From Chromobacterium rhizoryzae (GTDB lineage Bacteria; Pseudomonadota; Gammaproteobacteria; Burkholderiales; Chromobacteriaceae), in assembly GCF_020544465.1 (NCBI RefSeq), contig NZ_CP066126.1:5084001-5148000 (forward strand): a stretch of 64,000 nucleotides of DNA. The letters are read 5' to 3'. The position numbers and the translations under genes are program-made. The notes beneath the pieces are model-generated. The model saw only the letters and a program-made list of their open reading frames with translations. It made no database searches and was not told where the DNA came from. Of this stretch, positions 15,453-23,886 are shown piece after piece; the stretch's first letter is position 1; every line of letters begins with the position of its first letter.

Positions 15453-16460
15453 ATGGCTTCCGATTTTTCCCGCCCGCGCCGCGCTGCGCTGCGCTTATGG
15501 CTGAGCGCCGGCCTGGCTCTGGCCTTGAGCGCCTGCGGCGCGCCTGAGCAAAGCGCCGACGCCTCCGCCGCCGCCGCCGGCCAGTGGCCGCGCACCTTGA
15601 GCACGCCCAAGGGTCCGTTGACGCTGGAGCGGCCGCCGCTGCGCATCGTGTCCACCAGCGTGACCCTGACCGGCACCCTACTCGCCATCAACGCCCCGGT
15701 AGTGGCCAGCGGCGGCAGCGCCGCCAATTCCAAAGTCACCGACGGCCAGGGCTTCTTCACCCAATGGGGGGCCGTGGCCAAGCAACGGGGCGTGCAGCCG
15801 CTTTACCAGGGCGAGCCCAATGCCGAAGCCATCATCGCCGCCCAGCCGGACCTGATCGTGATGGCCGGCACCGGCGGCGACTCCGCGCTGAAGCTGTACG
15901 AGCAATTAAGCCAGATGGCGCCGACTCTGGTGGTCAATTACGACGACAAGAGCTGGCAGGAGCTGGCGACGCTGCTGGGACGCGCCAGCGGCCGCGAGGC
16001 CGACGCCCAGGCGGTGATCGCCCGTTTCGACGCCGAAGTCGCGCAGTTGAAAAGCAAGCTGAAACTGCCGCCGCAGCCCACCGCCGCCATGGTGTACAGC
16101 GAGGACGGCTCCGGGGCCAATCTTTGGACGCCGGAATCGGCCCAGGGCAAGCTGCTGCAAGCGCTGGGCTTTACGCTCGCCACCGCGCCGGACAGCGTCA
16201 AGGGCAACACCAGCCAGGGCGTGCGCCGCGACATCGTGCAGCTGTCCGGCGAGAAATTCGCCGAAGGGCTGCGCGGCAACAGCATCCTGCTGTTCAACGC
16301 CGACGCGCCCAGCGTGCCCAAGGTACTGGCTAATCCCTTCCTGGCCGGCAACGCCGCGGTGCGCGGCAAGCAGGTCTACGCCGCCGGCTTCGACACCTTC
16401 CGCCTGGATTACTACAGCTCGCGCAATCTGCTGGCGCGGCTGGCGCGGCAATTCCAATAG
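15453..16460 (+). CDS. fepB: FepB-type iron-siderophore ABC substrate-binding lipoprotein
   Basis: This 335-residue protein carries a lipobox LSAC with the acylated Cys at about 28, then a class III periplasmic binding protein fold. RIVSTSVTLTGTLLAINAPVVASGGS, the A-Q-P-D-L-I-V-M segment, and the closing helix are as in FepB (ferric enterobactin binding). It would deliver ferric catecholate from an outer-membrane receptor to an inner-membrane permease. No permease, ATPase or receptor gene is next to it. A Fur box precedes the gene. The start at 15453 is preferred over a longer form because AAGGA sits just upstream and the signal peptide begins normally. Confidence 0.85.
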   Translation: MASDFSRPRRAALRLWLSAGLALALSACGAPEQSADASAAAAGQWPRTLSTPKGPLTLERPPLRIVSTSVTLTGTLLAINAPVVASGGSAANSKVTDGQGFFTQWGAVAKQRGVQPLYQGEPNAEAIIAAQPDLIVMAGTGGDSALKLYEQLSQMAPTLVVNYDDKSWQELATLLGRASGREADAQAVIARFDAEVAQLKSKLKLPPQPTAAMVYSEDGSGANLWTPESAQGKLLQALGFTLATAPDSVKGNTSQGVRRDIVQLSGEKFAEGLRGNSILLFNADAPSVPKVLANPFLAGNAAVRGKQVYAAGFDTFRLDYYSSRNLLARLARQFQ

Positions 16461-16485
16461 CCGGCAGCTGCCGGCTTCCTTCCCG

Positions 16486-16520
16486 ACAGGCTCGCGCCCG
16501 ACACGGCGCGGGCCTGTTTT
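16486..16520 (+). terminator. Intrinsic terminator after fepB
   Basis: ACAGGC-T-CGCGCC pairs with GGCGCG-GGCCTGT (one G-T wobble) and is followed by TTTT, about 25 bases after the fepB-like stop. A second small palindrome, CCGGCAGCTGCCGG, lies just before it. Confidence 0.8.
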
Positions 16521-16738
16521 CACATTGATCGCGGCCATCCGGCGCCGCCTTCTCCATGAGCCGCCTTCCCATTATGGAGCGTGTAATTTTTTTAAGTAAA
16601 TAAACAATGTTATTCATTAAATAAATTACATTAATGGCAATCGATGGAAAAGTATCGATAGTAAAGCCTATTTAGCCCCCCATCTGAAATCACGGCCAAA
16701 TCAGGAGGCTCCCACCACAAGCGCCGCTTGTCAGGCGC
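16521..16738. other. AT-rich intergenic region
   Basis: No coding frame. Around 16577-16680 the DNA becomes clearly AT-rich, with ATCGAT repeated twice (ATCGATGG and TATCGATAG). I see no named element; an upstream regulatory or foreign DNA scar is possible. Confidence 0.4.
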
Positions 16739-16772
16739 AAAAAAGCCCCGGGCGCGGACGCGCCTCGGGGCA
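16739..16772 (-). terminator. Second minus-strand terminator downstream of rsuA
   Basis: The stem GCCCCGGGCGCG / CGCGCCTCGGGGC has a minus-strand T-run (A-run at 16739-16745). It lies about 70 bases beyond the first terminator; see finding on the DNA between the two. Confidence 0.7.
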
Positions 16773-16842
16773 CTTCAATGCATTCCATGCCGCGATCAAC
16801 TTGATGAGCGGCCATGCCGGCGCACGGCGCCGCGCCGCGCGA

Positions 16843-16870
16843 CAAAAAAAGGCCGCCTTGAAAGGCGGCC
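16843..16870 (-). terminator. Intrinsic terminator of rsuA
   Basis: GGCCGCCTT / AAGGCGGCC stem with a GA loop and a minus-strand T-run (A-run 16844-16850), about 40 bases past the rsuA stop. Confidence 0.85.
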
Positions 16871-16910
16871 TGTTCGGCATGCGGCGCTTATTGCCGCCAA
16901 GCGGGATGAT

Positions 16911-17618
16911 TCACGACCAACCCAGGCTGGCCAGCTCCTCCGCGCTCAGATGCCGCCATTCGCCCTGCGGCAGCTCGCCCAGCGCCACGCTGCCCAGGCT
17001 GATGCGGTGCAGCTGTTCCACCCGGTTGCTGGCCGCCGCCACCATGCGTTTGACCTGGTGATACTTGCCCTGGGTGATGGTCAGCAGTATCACATGGCTG
17101 TCCAGCCGCTCTATGCTGTCGGCGGCGAACTCCGCGCCTTCGTCGTTCAGATAAACCCCGCTTTGCAGCTTGGCGATGAACTCCTCGCTGTCCGCGTGTT
17201 TCAGCGTCACCTGGTAGCACTTGGGCACCAGCTTCTTGGGCGAGCTGAGCGCGTGCACGAACTGGCCGTCGTTGGTCAGCAGGATCAGGCCGGTGGTGTC
17301 CACGTCCAGCCGGCCCACGGCGGTGATGCCCAGATTGCCGAACTGATAAGGCAGCAGCCGATAAATGCCGGGATTGTGCTGCGGCTTGTGCGAGGTTTCG
17401 TAATTGGGGGGCTTGTGGAACAGCAAGTAGAGCGGCCCGGTCACCACGTCCCAGGGCTTGTCGTCCACCACCAGTTGCCGGATATCGGCCAGTTCCACCT
17501 GCTGACGGTAGTTGTCGACGATCTCGCCATTGAGTTCGACCAGGCCGTAGTCGATCAGCTGCCGGCATTCCTTGCGGCCGCCAAAGCCTTGTTGTTGCAG
17601 TAGTCGGTAAAGTTCCAT
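16911..17618 (-). CDS. rsuA: 16S rRNA pseudouridine synthase, RsuA family
   Basis: This 235-residue RsuA-type enzyme has an N-terminal S4 RNA-binding domain (residues about 2-50). The catalytic domain's signature GRLDVDTTGLILLTNDG is near 102-118, with the catalytic Asp at about 105. The KYHQVKRMVAA motif follows, as in RsuA (E. coli Psi516 of 16S rRNA). The start at 17618 is chosen because the protein then begins MELYRLLQQQGFG with the S4 domain intact; a longer frame adds unrelated residues. It acts on rRNA in the cytoplasm. Two terminators follow it. Confidence 0.85.
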   Translation of the reverse strand: MELYRLLQQQGFGGRKECRQLIDYGLVELNGEIVDNYRQQVELADIRQLVVDDKPWDVVTGPLYLLFHKPPNYETSHKPQHNPGIYRLLPYQFGNLGITAVGRLDVDTTGLILLTNDGQFVHALSSPKKLVPKCYQVTLKHADSEEFIAKLQSGVYLNDEGAEFAADSIERLDSHVILLTITQGKYHQVKRMVAAASNRVEQLHRISLGSVALGELPQGEWRHLSAEELASLGWS

Positions 17619-17670
17619 CAGCGGATGGTAGCACACCGCCCCCGACGCGCCAGGCCGCCAAGCCGGAGTG

Positions 17671-19587
17671 TCAGGACACCAGCGGACGCATGGGATCCGC
17701 CACGCACACCCGGTCGCGCCCTTCCTTCTTGGCGCGGTACAAGGCCGCGTCGGCGGCGGCCACCACGCTGCCGGCGTCGGTGCCGTGCAGCGGGCACAGC
17801 GCCAGCCCCACCGACAAGGTGACGCGGATATCGTGCCCGCCGGCCACGATGGGCAGAACGCGCACATCGTGGCACAGCTGGCGCGCCTTGGCGTAGGCGT
17901 CGTTCAGCGACGCGCCAGGCAGCAGGATGAAGAACTCTTCGCCGCCGTAGCGGCAAACGATGTCTCCGCTGCGGAAGGCGTCGCTCAGATGCGCCGCCAG
18001 CGCCGTCAGCACCGCGTCGCCGCAAGGGTGGCCATACCGGTCGTTGATCTGCTTGAAATGATCGGCGTCGACCATCAACACCGCCACGTCCCTGTGCACC
18101 GCCAGCATATGACTGAGGATGCGCGGCAGAATATCGTCCAGATGACGGCGGTTGAACAGGCCGGTCAGCGGATCGCGCAACGCTTGCTCACGCAAGCCCT
18201 GCTGCAGCAGTTCTATTTCATTCAGATTCTGGCGCAGCGCCTGGTTGGCCTGCAGCAAATCCTGCTCCAGCTGTTTGCGCTCGCTGATGTCGTTGACGCC
18301 GTTGATCACAAACCAGCCGTCGTCGGCCCTCACCACGGAACAGGAGATCAGCGCCCAGAACTCCCGGCCGTCGGCGGCGCGCAGCCGCACTTCGCGGTCG
18401 CGCACGCAACCGCCTACTCGCAGCAGCGCGGACACGCGCTCGCGCTCGGCTGGATCCACGTAGAAGTCCTGCACCCGCAGCGGCCGCCCGGGCGCCAGTC
18501 GTTCGCGGAACAACTCCTCGGCGCGGGCATTGGCGTAGATCAGTTCGCCGCCTTGCAAACGGTTCATCGCCAAGGGAAAGGGCGCGGCGTCGGCCATCAG
18601 GCGCAAACGCGCCTCGCTGTCCGCCAGTTCGCGGGTCCGGGCGCGGACCTTGCCCTCCAATTGGCGGTTGACGCCGCGCAGCCTGGCCTCGGTGCGTCGC
18701 AGATCCACCGCCAGCGCGCCGAACACCAGCAAGGTGGTGGTCTGGATCAGCATCAGCATGCTGAGAGTCAGCAATGCCTGCTCGCCGTGCCCGAAAGCGC
18801 CGTGGCCGGACACGCCGCCGGCCAGAGCCAGCAGCAAAATCCCCAGCGACAGGCCATGGGCCAGCCGCAAGCGCTGGCGAAACGCGAACCACAGCAGAGG
18901 CAGGCTGAAGCAATAAGGCAGGGCGGCATAACGTCCGGTGCTGTCGTCTATGCCCAGCATGGCCAGGCCGGCGACCAGCAAGGTCAGCCAGGCGGTCAAA
19001 CCGTCCAGCGAGCCGAGGCCGCCGTGGCCTTCGCCTGTCACCGCGCGCCTCAACAGCAGCAGACAGGGCGTCAGACTGAAAATGCCGGCCAGGTCCGCCA
19101 GCCACCAGGCGATGAAGTGACGCCCCAGCGGCAATAAGAGTTGCGGCTGGCCATGCAGCAGGGCCGCCGTGCCGCCCATGGCGGCGACGGCCGCGGCCAG
19201 CGCCGCGCCGGCGATGAAGGCCTGGACATAGGACAGGCTGTGCAAGGGCAGGCGCCGGCCGCAGCGGTAGCGCACCAGCAAGGCGCCCAACAAGCTGCCC
19301 ACCGTATTGGCGCCGGCGATCAACAAGGCGTCCGCCAGCGGCAACTGGCGCGACAAGAGGCTAAACAGCAAAGATCCCGCCGCCAGCCCCATGCCGTAGC
19401 GCTGGCCGCCGCGCAAGGCGACCGCCATCGCCAGGCCGGCCGGAAACCAGGCCGGCGTCAGCCAGGTTTCCGCATTCATGAAGCCGGCCATCAATAGCCG
19501 CGCCAAGCCCCAATAGGCCGCGGCCACGCTCAGCTGCCGCCATGCGGCCGCCCAAAAGCCCGCGGCGGCATCCCTCCATCGCTGCAT
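17671..19587 (-). CDS. MASE1-PAS-GGDEF membrane diguanylate cyclase
   Basis: The protein has 638 residues. Residues about 10-300 form a MASE1-type sensor with eight or so membrane segments. A helical linker and a PAS domain follow (DSEARLRLMADAAPFPLAMNR to NGVNDISERKQ, about 330-450). The C-terminal GGDEF domain reads GGEEF near residue 548. RSGD five residues before that motif is an intact inhibitory I-site, so product-inhibited synthesis of c-di-GMP is expected. The ATG at 19587 has GGAG about 7 bases upstream; GTG at 19599 is an alternative. It stands alone and provides the counter-activity to the EAL protein at 10229 in general signalling; a direct partnership is not implied. Confidence 0.87.
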   Translation of the reverse strand: MQRWRDAAAGFWAAAWRQLSVAAAYWGLARLLMAGFMNAETWLTPAWFPAGLAMAVALRGGQRYGMGLAAGSLLFSLLSRQLPLADALLIAGANTVGSLLGALLVRYRCGRRLPLHSLSYVQAFIAGAALAAAVAAMGGTAALLHGQPQLLLPLGRHFIAWWLADLAGIFSLTPCLLLLRRAVTGEGHGGLGSLDGLTAWLTLLVAGLAMLGIDDSTGRYAALPYCFSLPLLWFAFRQRLRLAHGLSLGILLLALAGGVSGHGAFGHGEQALLTLSMLMLIQTTTLLVFGALAVDLRRTEARLRGVNRQLEGKVRARTRELADSEARLRLMADAAPFPLAMNRLQGGELIYANARAEELFRERLAPGRPLRVQDFYVDPAERERVSALLRVGGCVRDREVRLRAADGREFWALISCSVVRADDGWFVINGVNDISERKQLEQDLLQANQALRQNLNEIELLQQGLREQALRDPLTGLFNRRHLDDILPRILSHMLAVHRDVAVLMVDADHFKQINDRYGHPCGDAVLTALAAHLSDAFRSGDIVCRYGGEEFFILLPGASLNDAYAKARQLCHDVRVLPIVAGGHDIRVTLSVGLALCPLHGTDAGSVVAAADAALYRAKKEGRDRVCVADPMRPLVS

Positions 19588-19921
19588 GCTTGTCTCCACC
19601 CTCCCTCAGCGCACAGCCGCGACGGCCGGCGAATGGGGGAAACCATCCGTCCCCCGCGCGCCGGCTTGAGCGCGACCGGTGTTCCGGGCCGTCCCCGGAA
19701 CGGGGAGCAAGGCGGGAAACGCCGCTTTTTAGTCAATATAGATATATCGGATAAATTCCGCCGTCATTCCTTGGCTTTCTTGACTGCCACGCACGCAGGG
19801 GGCGGGCGGGCTATCTTGCTGATTCACATCGCGATTGAATAAATGATAGCTATCATCTAAAACGGAATCACCGCTTCGTCATTGCGTTGCGCCACCCTCT
19901 AGCCGAACAGGAAGGTCAACG
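19588..19921. other. Intergenic region between the GGDEF gene and TetR
   Basis: No coding frame was accepted. The right half is AT-rich and carries the palindrome listed at 19843; the rest shows no recognised feature. Confidence 0.5.
19843..19856. promoter_or_regulatory. Perfect 14-bp palindrome, likely TetR operator
   Basis: ATGATAGCTATCAT is a perfect palindrome about 65 bases upstream of the tetR-family start, in an AT-rich promoter region. Autoregulation by the TetR protein is the likely reading. Confidence 0.5.
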
Positions 19922-20509
19922 ATGCGCTACAGCTCAACTCACAAGACCGAAACCCGTCAACGGATCCTGACCATGGCCTCGCTGCGTTTTCGAGCCGAAG
20001 GCGTGGCCAATGTCGGCATCGCCAATCTGATGGCCGATCTGGGACTGACCCACGGCGGTTTCTACGCCCACTTCCACAGCAAGGACGATCTGGTGGCGCA
20101 ATCCTGTCGCCAGGCGCTGCTGGACATGAACGAGATTTGGCAGGCCCAACTGGAGCAGGCGCCCAACGGCGCCGGGCTGAAACGGCTGGCCAAGGATTAT
20201 CTGAGCGCGGCGCACCGCGACTTTCCTGACTCCGGCTGCGCCGCCGCCGCGCTGGCCGGGGAGCTGGCCCGCCACGACAAAGCCACGCGCCAGGCGTTTT
20301 CCGAAGGCTTGCAGGCGCTGCTGCACACGCTGCGCCAGGCGCAACAATGCGACACGGCGGCCGGCTCGCGGCCGGCGCTGGCGCCCGAAGCCTGCCTGGC
20401 CCTGATGGTGGGCGCCTTGCTGCTGTCCCGCGCCATCTCGGACGAGACGCTGTCCGACCGGCTGCTGAAAACCGCGGCGGCGGCGCTGGCCCTGCAAGCC
20501 CGGGCGTAG
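19922..20509 (+). CDS. TetR-family transcriptional regulator
   Basis: This 195-residue TetR protein has its HTH in the first about 55 residues (TRQRILTMASLRFRAEGVANVGIANLMADLGLTHGGFYAHFHSKDDLV). This is the subgroup with G-L-T-H-G-G-F-Y-x-H-F-x-S-K-D-D-L, as in NemR/AcrR-like regulators. A helical ligand domain follows, with DFPDSGCAAAALAGEL. No target gene is adjacent on either side; pilU follows convergently. The palindrome at 19843 is a likely autoregulatory site. The start has AGGAAGG upstream. The TAG stop coincides with the first bases of repeat E4. Confidence 0.85.
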   Translation: MRYSSTHKTETRQRILTMASLRFRAEGVANVGIANLMADLGLTHGGFYAHFHSKDDLVAQSCRQALLDMNEIWQAQLEQAPNGAGLKRLAKDYLSAAHRDFPDSGCAAAALAGELARHDKATRQAFSEGLQALLHTLRQAQQCDTAAGSRPALAPEACLALMVGALLLSRAISDETLSDRLLKTAAAALALQARA

Positions 20510-20653
20510 AACCCGTTCAAAACCTCGCGGACAAGCGCGAGACAAAACCTTGCGGCGGAAGAAACGGAAGGAGCGCGCGGCGCGTGAGCGTGCTGAGACC
20601 TAGCCGCCGCGCGAGATCTCGCGCAGCGCAGCAGGTAGGAAACAGCCTCTTTA
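20507..20653 (+). repeat. Dispersed repeat type E, copy E4, between convergent stops
   Basis: 147-bp copy beginning TAGAACCCGTTCAAAAC and ending AACAGCCTCTTTA. It exactly spans the gap between tetR and pilU. Its first three bases are the tetR stop, and its last three, read on the minus strand, are the pilU stop. Confidence 0.8.
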
Positions 20654-21787
20654 GACGATGTCGAGGTGGTCTATGCCTTCCAGCGGGTCCCTGGACTTGG
20701 AGCCTTCGCTGTAAAGCTTGATCTTCAGCCGCAGATCGTTGATGGAGTCGGCGTTGCGCAGAGCGTCCTCGTAGCTGATCAGATCCGCCTCGTACAGCTC
20801 GAACAAGGACTGGTCGAAGGTCTGCATGCCGGTCTCGCGCGAGCGGCCCATCACTTCCTTCAGACCGGCGATTTCGCCCTTGAAGATCATGTCGGACACC
20901 AGCGGGCTGTTGAGCAGGATTTCCACCGCCGCCACCCGGCCGCGGCCGCTTTTGATCGGCACCAGCCGCTGGGAAATGATGGAACGCATATTCAGCGACA
21001 AATCCATCAAGACCTGTTGATGACGCTCCTCGGGGAAGAAGTTGAGGATGCGGTCCAGCGCCTGGTTGGCGTTGTTGGCGTGCAGCGTGGCCAGGCACAG
21101 GTGGCCGGTTTCGGCGAACTGCAAGCCGTAGCCCATGGTTTCGCGGTCGCGGATCTCGCCCATCAGGATCACGTCCGGCGCCTGGCGCAGGGTGTTCTTC
21201 AAGGCGATGTCCCAATCATCGGTGTCCACGCCCACCTCGCGCTGGGTGATGATGGACTTTTTGTGCTGGTGCACGTATTCGATCGGATCTTCGATGGTGA
21301 TGATGTGGTCGTGGTTGTGGCTGTTGCGCCAGTCCACCAGCGCGGCCAGCGAGGTGGATTTGCCCGAGCCGGTGCCGCCGACGAAGATCACCAGCCCGCG
21401 CTTGATCAGCGCGATGTCGCGCAAGACCAGCGGCAGGTTGAGCTGGTCGAAAGTGGGGATTTCGGTGTTGATCTTGCGCAACACCATGCCGGCGTGGCCC
21501 TGCTGCACATAGGCGCTGACGCGGAAGCGCCCCAGGCCCGGCGGATTGATCGCGAAGTTGGCCTCCTTCTTGGTTTCGAACTCCTCGGTCTGCCGGTCGT
21601 TCATCACCGCGCGCACCAATTCCTTGGTGTGCTGGGCGGACAGGGGCTGCGGCGCCACCGGTGTGATCTTGCCGTCTATCTTCATCGCCGGCGGGAAATC
21701 GGCGGCGATGAAGACATCGGAGGCGTTCTTGCCGGTGGCGTGCTTCAGCAGATCCAGTATGAACTTGGAAGCCTGGTCTTTTTCCAT
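20651..21787 (-). CDS. pilU: Type IV pilus retraction-associated ATPase PilU
   Basis: This 378-residue PilT/PilU ATPase has Walker A GGTGSGKS at residues 137-144, an Asp box (ITIEDPIEYVH), Walker B LMGEIRDRET and a His box (AETGHLCLATLHANN). The longer C-terminal tail, KLYSEGSKSRDPLEGIDHLDIV, is characteristic of PilU. It works with PilT in pilus retraction at the inner-membrane base. It follows pilT with about 46 bases between, so it is presumably in one operon with it. Its stop is formed by the end of repeat E4. Confidence 0.93.
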   Translation of the reverse strand: MEKDQASKFILDLLKHATGKNASDVFIAADFPPAMKIDGKITPVAPQPLSAQHTKELVRAVMNDRQTEEFETKKEANFAINPPGLGRFRVSAYVQQGHAGMVLRKINTEIPTFDQLNLPLVLRDIALIKRGLVIFVGGTGSGKSTSLAALVDWRNSHNHDHIITIEDPIEYVHQHKKSIITQREVGVDTDDWDIALKNTLRQAPDVILMGEIRDRETMGYGLQFAETGHLCLATLHANNANQALDRILNFFPEERHQQVLMDLSLNMRSIISQRLVPIKSGRGRVAAVEILLNSPLVSDMIFKGEIAGLKEVMGRSRETGMQTFDQSLFELYEADLISYEDALRNADSINDLRLKIKLYSEGSKSRDPLEGIDHLDIV

Positions 21788-21833
21788 GATGAGGTCCCGC
21801 GGGTCGCCGTTTCTAGTGTAGCGCAGCGCCCGC

Positions 21834-22871
21834 TCAGAATTGATCCTTGTTGGCGGCCTTTTGTCTGGCGTCCGCCGGCGACACCATATTGCGCCGCACC
21901 AGCTCCTGTAGACACTGGTCCAGCGTCTGCATGCCGTGCTGCTGACCGGTCTGGATCATGGAGTTGATCTGGGCGATCTTGTTTTCGCGGATCAGGTTGC
22001 GGATCGCCGGGGTGCCCAGCATGATTTCATGCGCGGCCACCCGCCCGCTGCCGTCCTTGGTCTTGAGCAGGGTCTGGGCGATCACCGCGCGCACCGATTC
22101 GGACAGCATCGAACGCACCATCTCCTTTTCCCCGGCCGGGAACACGTCGACGATACGGTCTATGGTCTTGGCGGCGGAGCTGGTGTGCAGGGTGCCGAAC
22201 ACCAGGTGGCCGGTTTCCGCCGCGGTCAGCGCCAGGCGTATGGTTTCCAGATCGCGCAATTCGCCCACCAGGATCACGTCCGGGTCTTCGCGCAGGGCGG
22301 ACTTCAGCGCATTGGCGAAGCTGTGAGTCTGCAAGCCCAGCTCGCGCTGGTTGATCAGGCACTTCTTGCTGTCGTGGACGAACTCGATCGGATCCTCCAC
22401 GGTCAGGATATGGGAGAAGTGGTTGTCGTTGATGAAATCAATCATCGCCGCCAGCGTGGTGGACTTGCCTGAGCCGGTGGGGCCGGTCACCAGCACCAGC
22501 CCGCGCGGAAAGGCGGCGATTTCCTGGAAGATCTTGGGCGCGCCCAGCTGCTCCAGCGACAGCACCTTGGACGGAATCACCCGGAACACCGCTCCCATGC
22601 CGCGGTTCTGCACGAAGGAGTTGACGCGGAAACGGGCGATGCCGGGCAGGTCGAAGGAAAAGTCGCACTCGAAGGTGTCTTCGAAGATTTTGCGCTGGTA
22701 ATCGTTCATGATGTCGTACACCATGTCGTGCACGTCATGGTGGTCCATCGGCGGCAGGTTGATGCGGCGGATGTCGCCGTTCACCCGGATCATCGGCGGC
22801 AGCCCGGCGGACAGATGCAGGTCGGACGCCTTGTTCTTGACCGTAAAGGCCAAGAGCTCCGAAATTTCCAT
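21834..22871 (-). CDS. pilT: Type IV pilus retraction ATPase PilT
   Basis: The protein has 345 residues, as usual for PilT. It begins MEISELLAFTVKNKASDLHLSAG, the family N terminus. Walker A is GPTGSGKS at residues 130-137, with ILTVEDPIEFVH, LVGELRDLETI and AETGHLVFGTLHTSSAA following. It powers pilus depolymerisation, twitching and DNA uptake. The start at 22871 fits the conserved N terminus and excludes a 19-residue extension. It is divergent from yggS, an arrangement conserved in many beta- and gammaproteobacteria. Confidence 0.95.
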   Translation of the reverse strand: MEISELLAFTVKNKASDLHLSAGLPPMIRVNGDIRRINLPPMDHHDVHDMVYDIMNDYQRKIFEDTFECDFSFDLPGIARFRVNSFVQNRGMGAVFRVIPSKVLSLEQLGAPKIFQEIAAFPRGLVLVTGPTGSGKSTTLAAMIDFINDNHFSHILTVEDPIEFVHDSKKCLINQRELGLQTHSFANALKSALREDPDVILVGELRDLETIRLALTAAETGHLVFGTLHTSSAAKTIDRIVDVFPAGEKEMVRSMLSESVRAVIAQTLLKTKDGSGRVAAHEIMLGTPAIRNLIRENKIAQINSMIQTGQQHGMQTLDQCLQELVRRNMVSPADARQKAANKDQF

Positions 22872-23140
22872 AATATAATCTCCACGATGACTGCACCGCC
22901 GCCATGGTTTCAGCCGCCAGGCGACCACTTGAAAAATAATGAAGAACCGCCCGCGTCGGCGACGCGCCCGAACGAGACCCCGGCATTTCCGGCTCTGGCG
23001 CTGATTGTAAGCTCAACTCAGCCATTTGGGATATCGCCGTCACCCCATAATTATTAATGATGCGCGGCCATGATTCTTTGTAGAAACCCCAAACCCGGGC
23101 AACAAGCCTCACCGCCCGCAGCAAACCATTTCTCGACGCC
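22872..23140. promoter_or_regulatory. pilT/yggS divergent promoter region
   Basis: About 270 bases with no gene. It holds opposing promoters for pilTU and yggS-proC-yggT; an AT-rich stretch lies at about 23040-23085. No operator is recognised. Confidence 0.4.
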
Positions 23141-23833
23141 ATGACAGACTCCATCTCCCAACCCTTGCAGCAAGTCCGCCAACGCCTGGCGGACGCGGAA
23201 CACGCCGCCGGCCGTCCGGCGGGATCGGTGCGCTTGCTGGCCGTCAGCAAAACCTTCCCCGCCGCGGACATCGAGCAAGCCTATCTTGCCGGCCAGCGCG
23301 CCTTTGGTGAAAACTACGTGCAGGAATTGCAGCAGAAGGCCGAGGCGCTGGCCGGCCTGGAGATCGAATGGCACTTCATCGGCCCGATGCAATCCAATAA
23401 AACCCGAGCGGTGGCGGAATTGGCGCACTGGGCCCACTCGGTGGAGCGGCTGAAAATCGCGGAACGGCTGTCGGCGCAACGTCCGGCGGCGCTGCCGCCG
23501 CTGAACGTGTGCATTCAGGTGAACGTGTCCGGCGAGGCCAGCAAGAGCGGCTGCGCGCCGGAGCAGGCGCTGGAATTGGCGCGCGCGGTGGCGGCCTTGC
23601 CGCGTCTGACCCTGCGCGGCCTGATGTGCATCCCGGAACCCACGGAGGACACGGCGCGGCTGGCGTCTCAGTTCGCCCAGCTGCGCAGGCTGCGCGAACG
23701 CCTGATCGCCGAAGGGCTGGCGCTGGACACGCTGTCCATGGGCATGTCCTCCGACATGGCCGTCGCCGTCGCCGAAGGCGCCACCCTGGTGCGGGTGGGC
23801 ACGGCCATTTTCGGCGCGCGCCATTATCATTGA
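23141..23833 (+). CDS. YggS/PLPBP pyridoxal-phosphate homeostasis protein
   Basis: The protein has 230 residues. It shows the alanine-racemase-like TIM barrel of the YggS/PROSC family: AVSKTFPAADIEQAY with the PLP lysine at about 37, FGENYVQELQQKA, WHFIGPMQSNKT, and the terminal GMSSDMAVAVAEGATLVRVGTAIFGAR. These proteins bind PLP without known catalysis and buffer B6 vitamers. The next gene is proC, then yggT, the conserved cluster opposite pilT. Confidence 0.93.
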   Translation: MTDSISQPLQQVRQRLADAEHAAGRPAGSVRLLAVSKTFPAADIEQAYLAGQRAFGENYVQELQQKAEALAGLEIEWHFIGPMQSNKTRAVAELAHWAHSVERLKIAERLSAQRPAALPPLNVCIQVNVSGEASKSGCAPEQALELARAVAALPRLTLRGLMCIPEPTEDTARLASQFAQLRRLRERLIAEGLALDTLSMGMSSDMAVAVAEGATLVRVGTAIFGARHYH

Positions 23834-23886
23834 ATGACATCGGCTTGAAACGATAGCGGTTTCAGGCCGGTTTATAAGGAAAAAGC

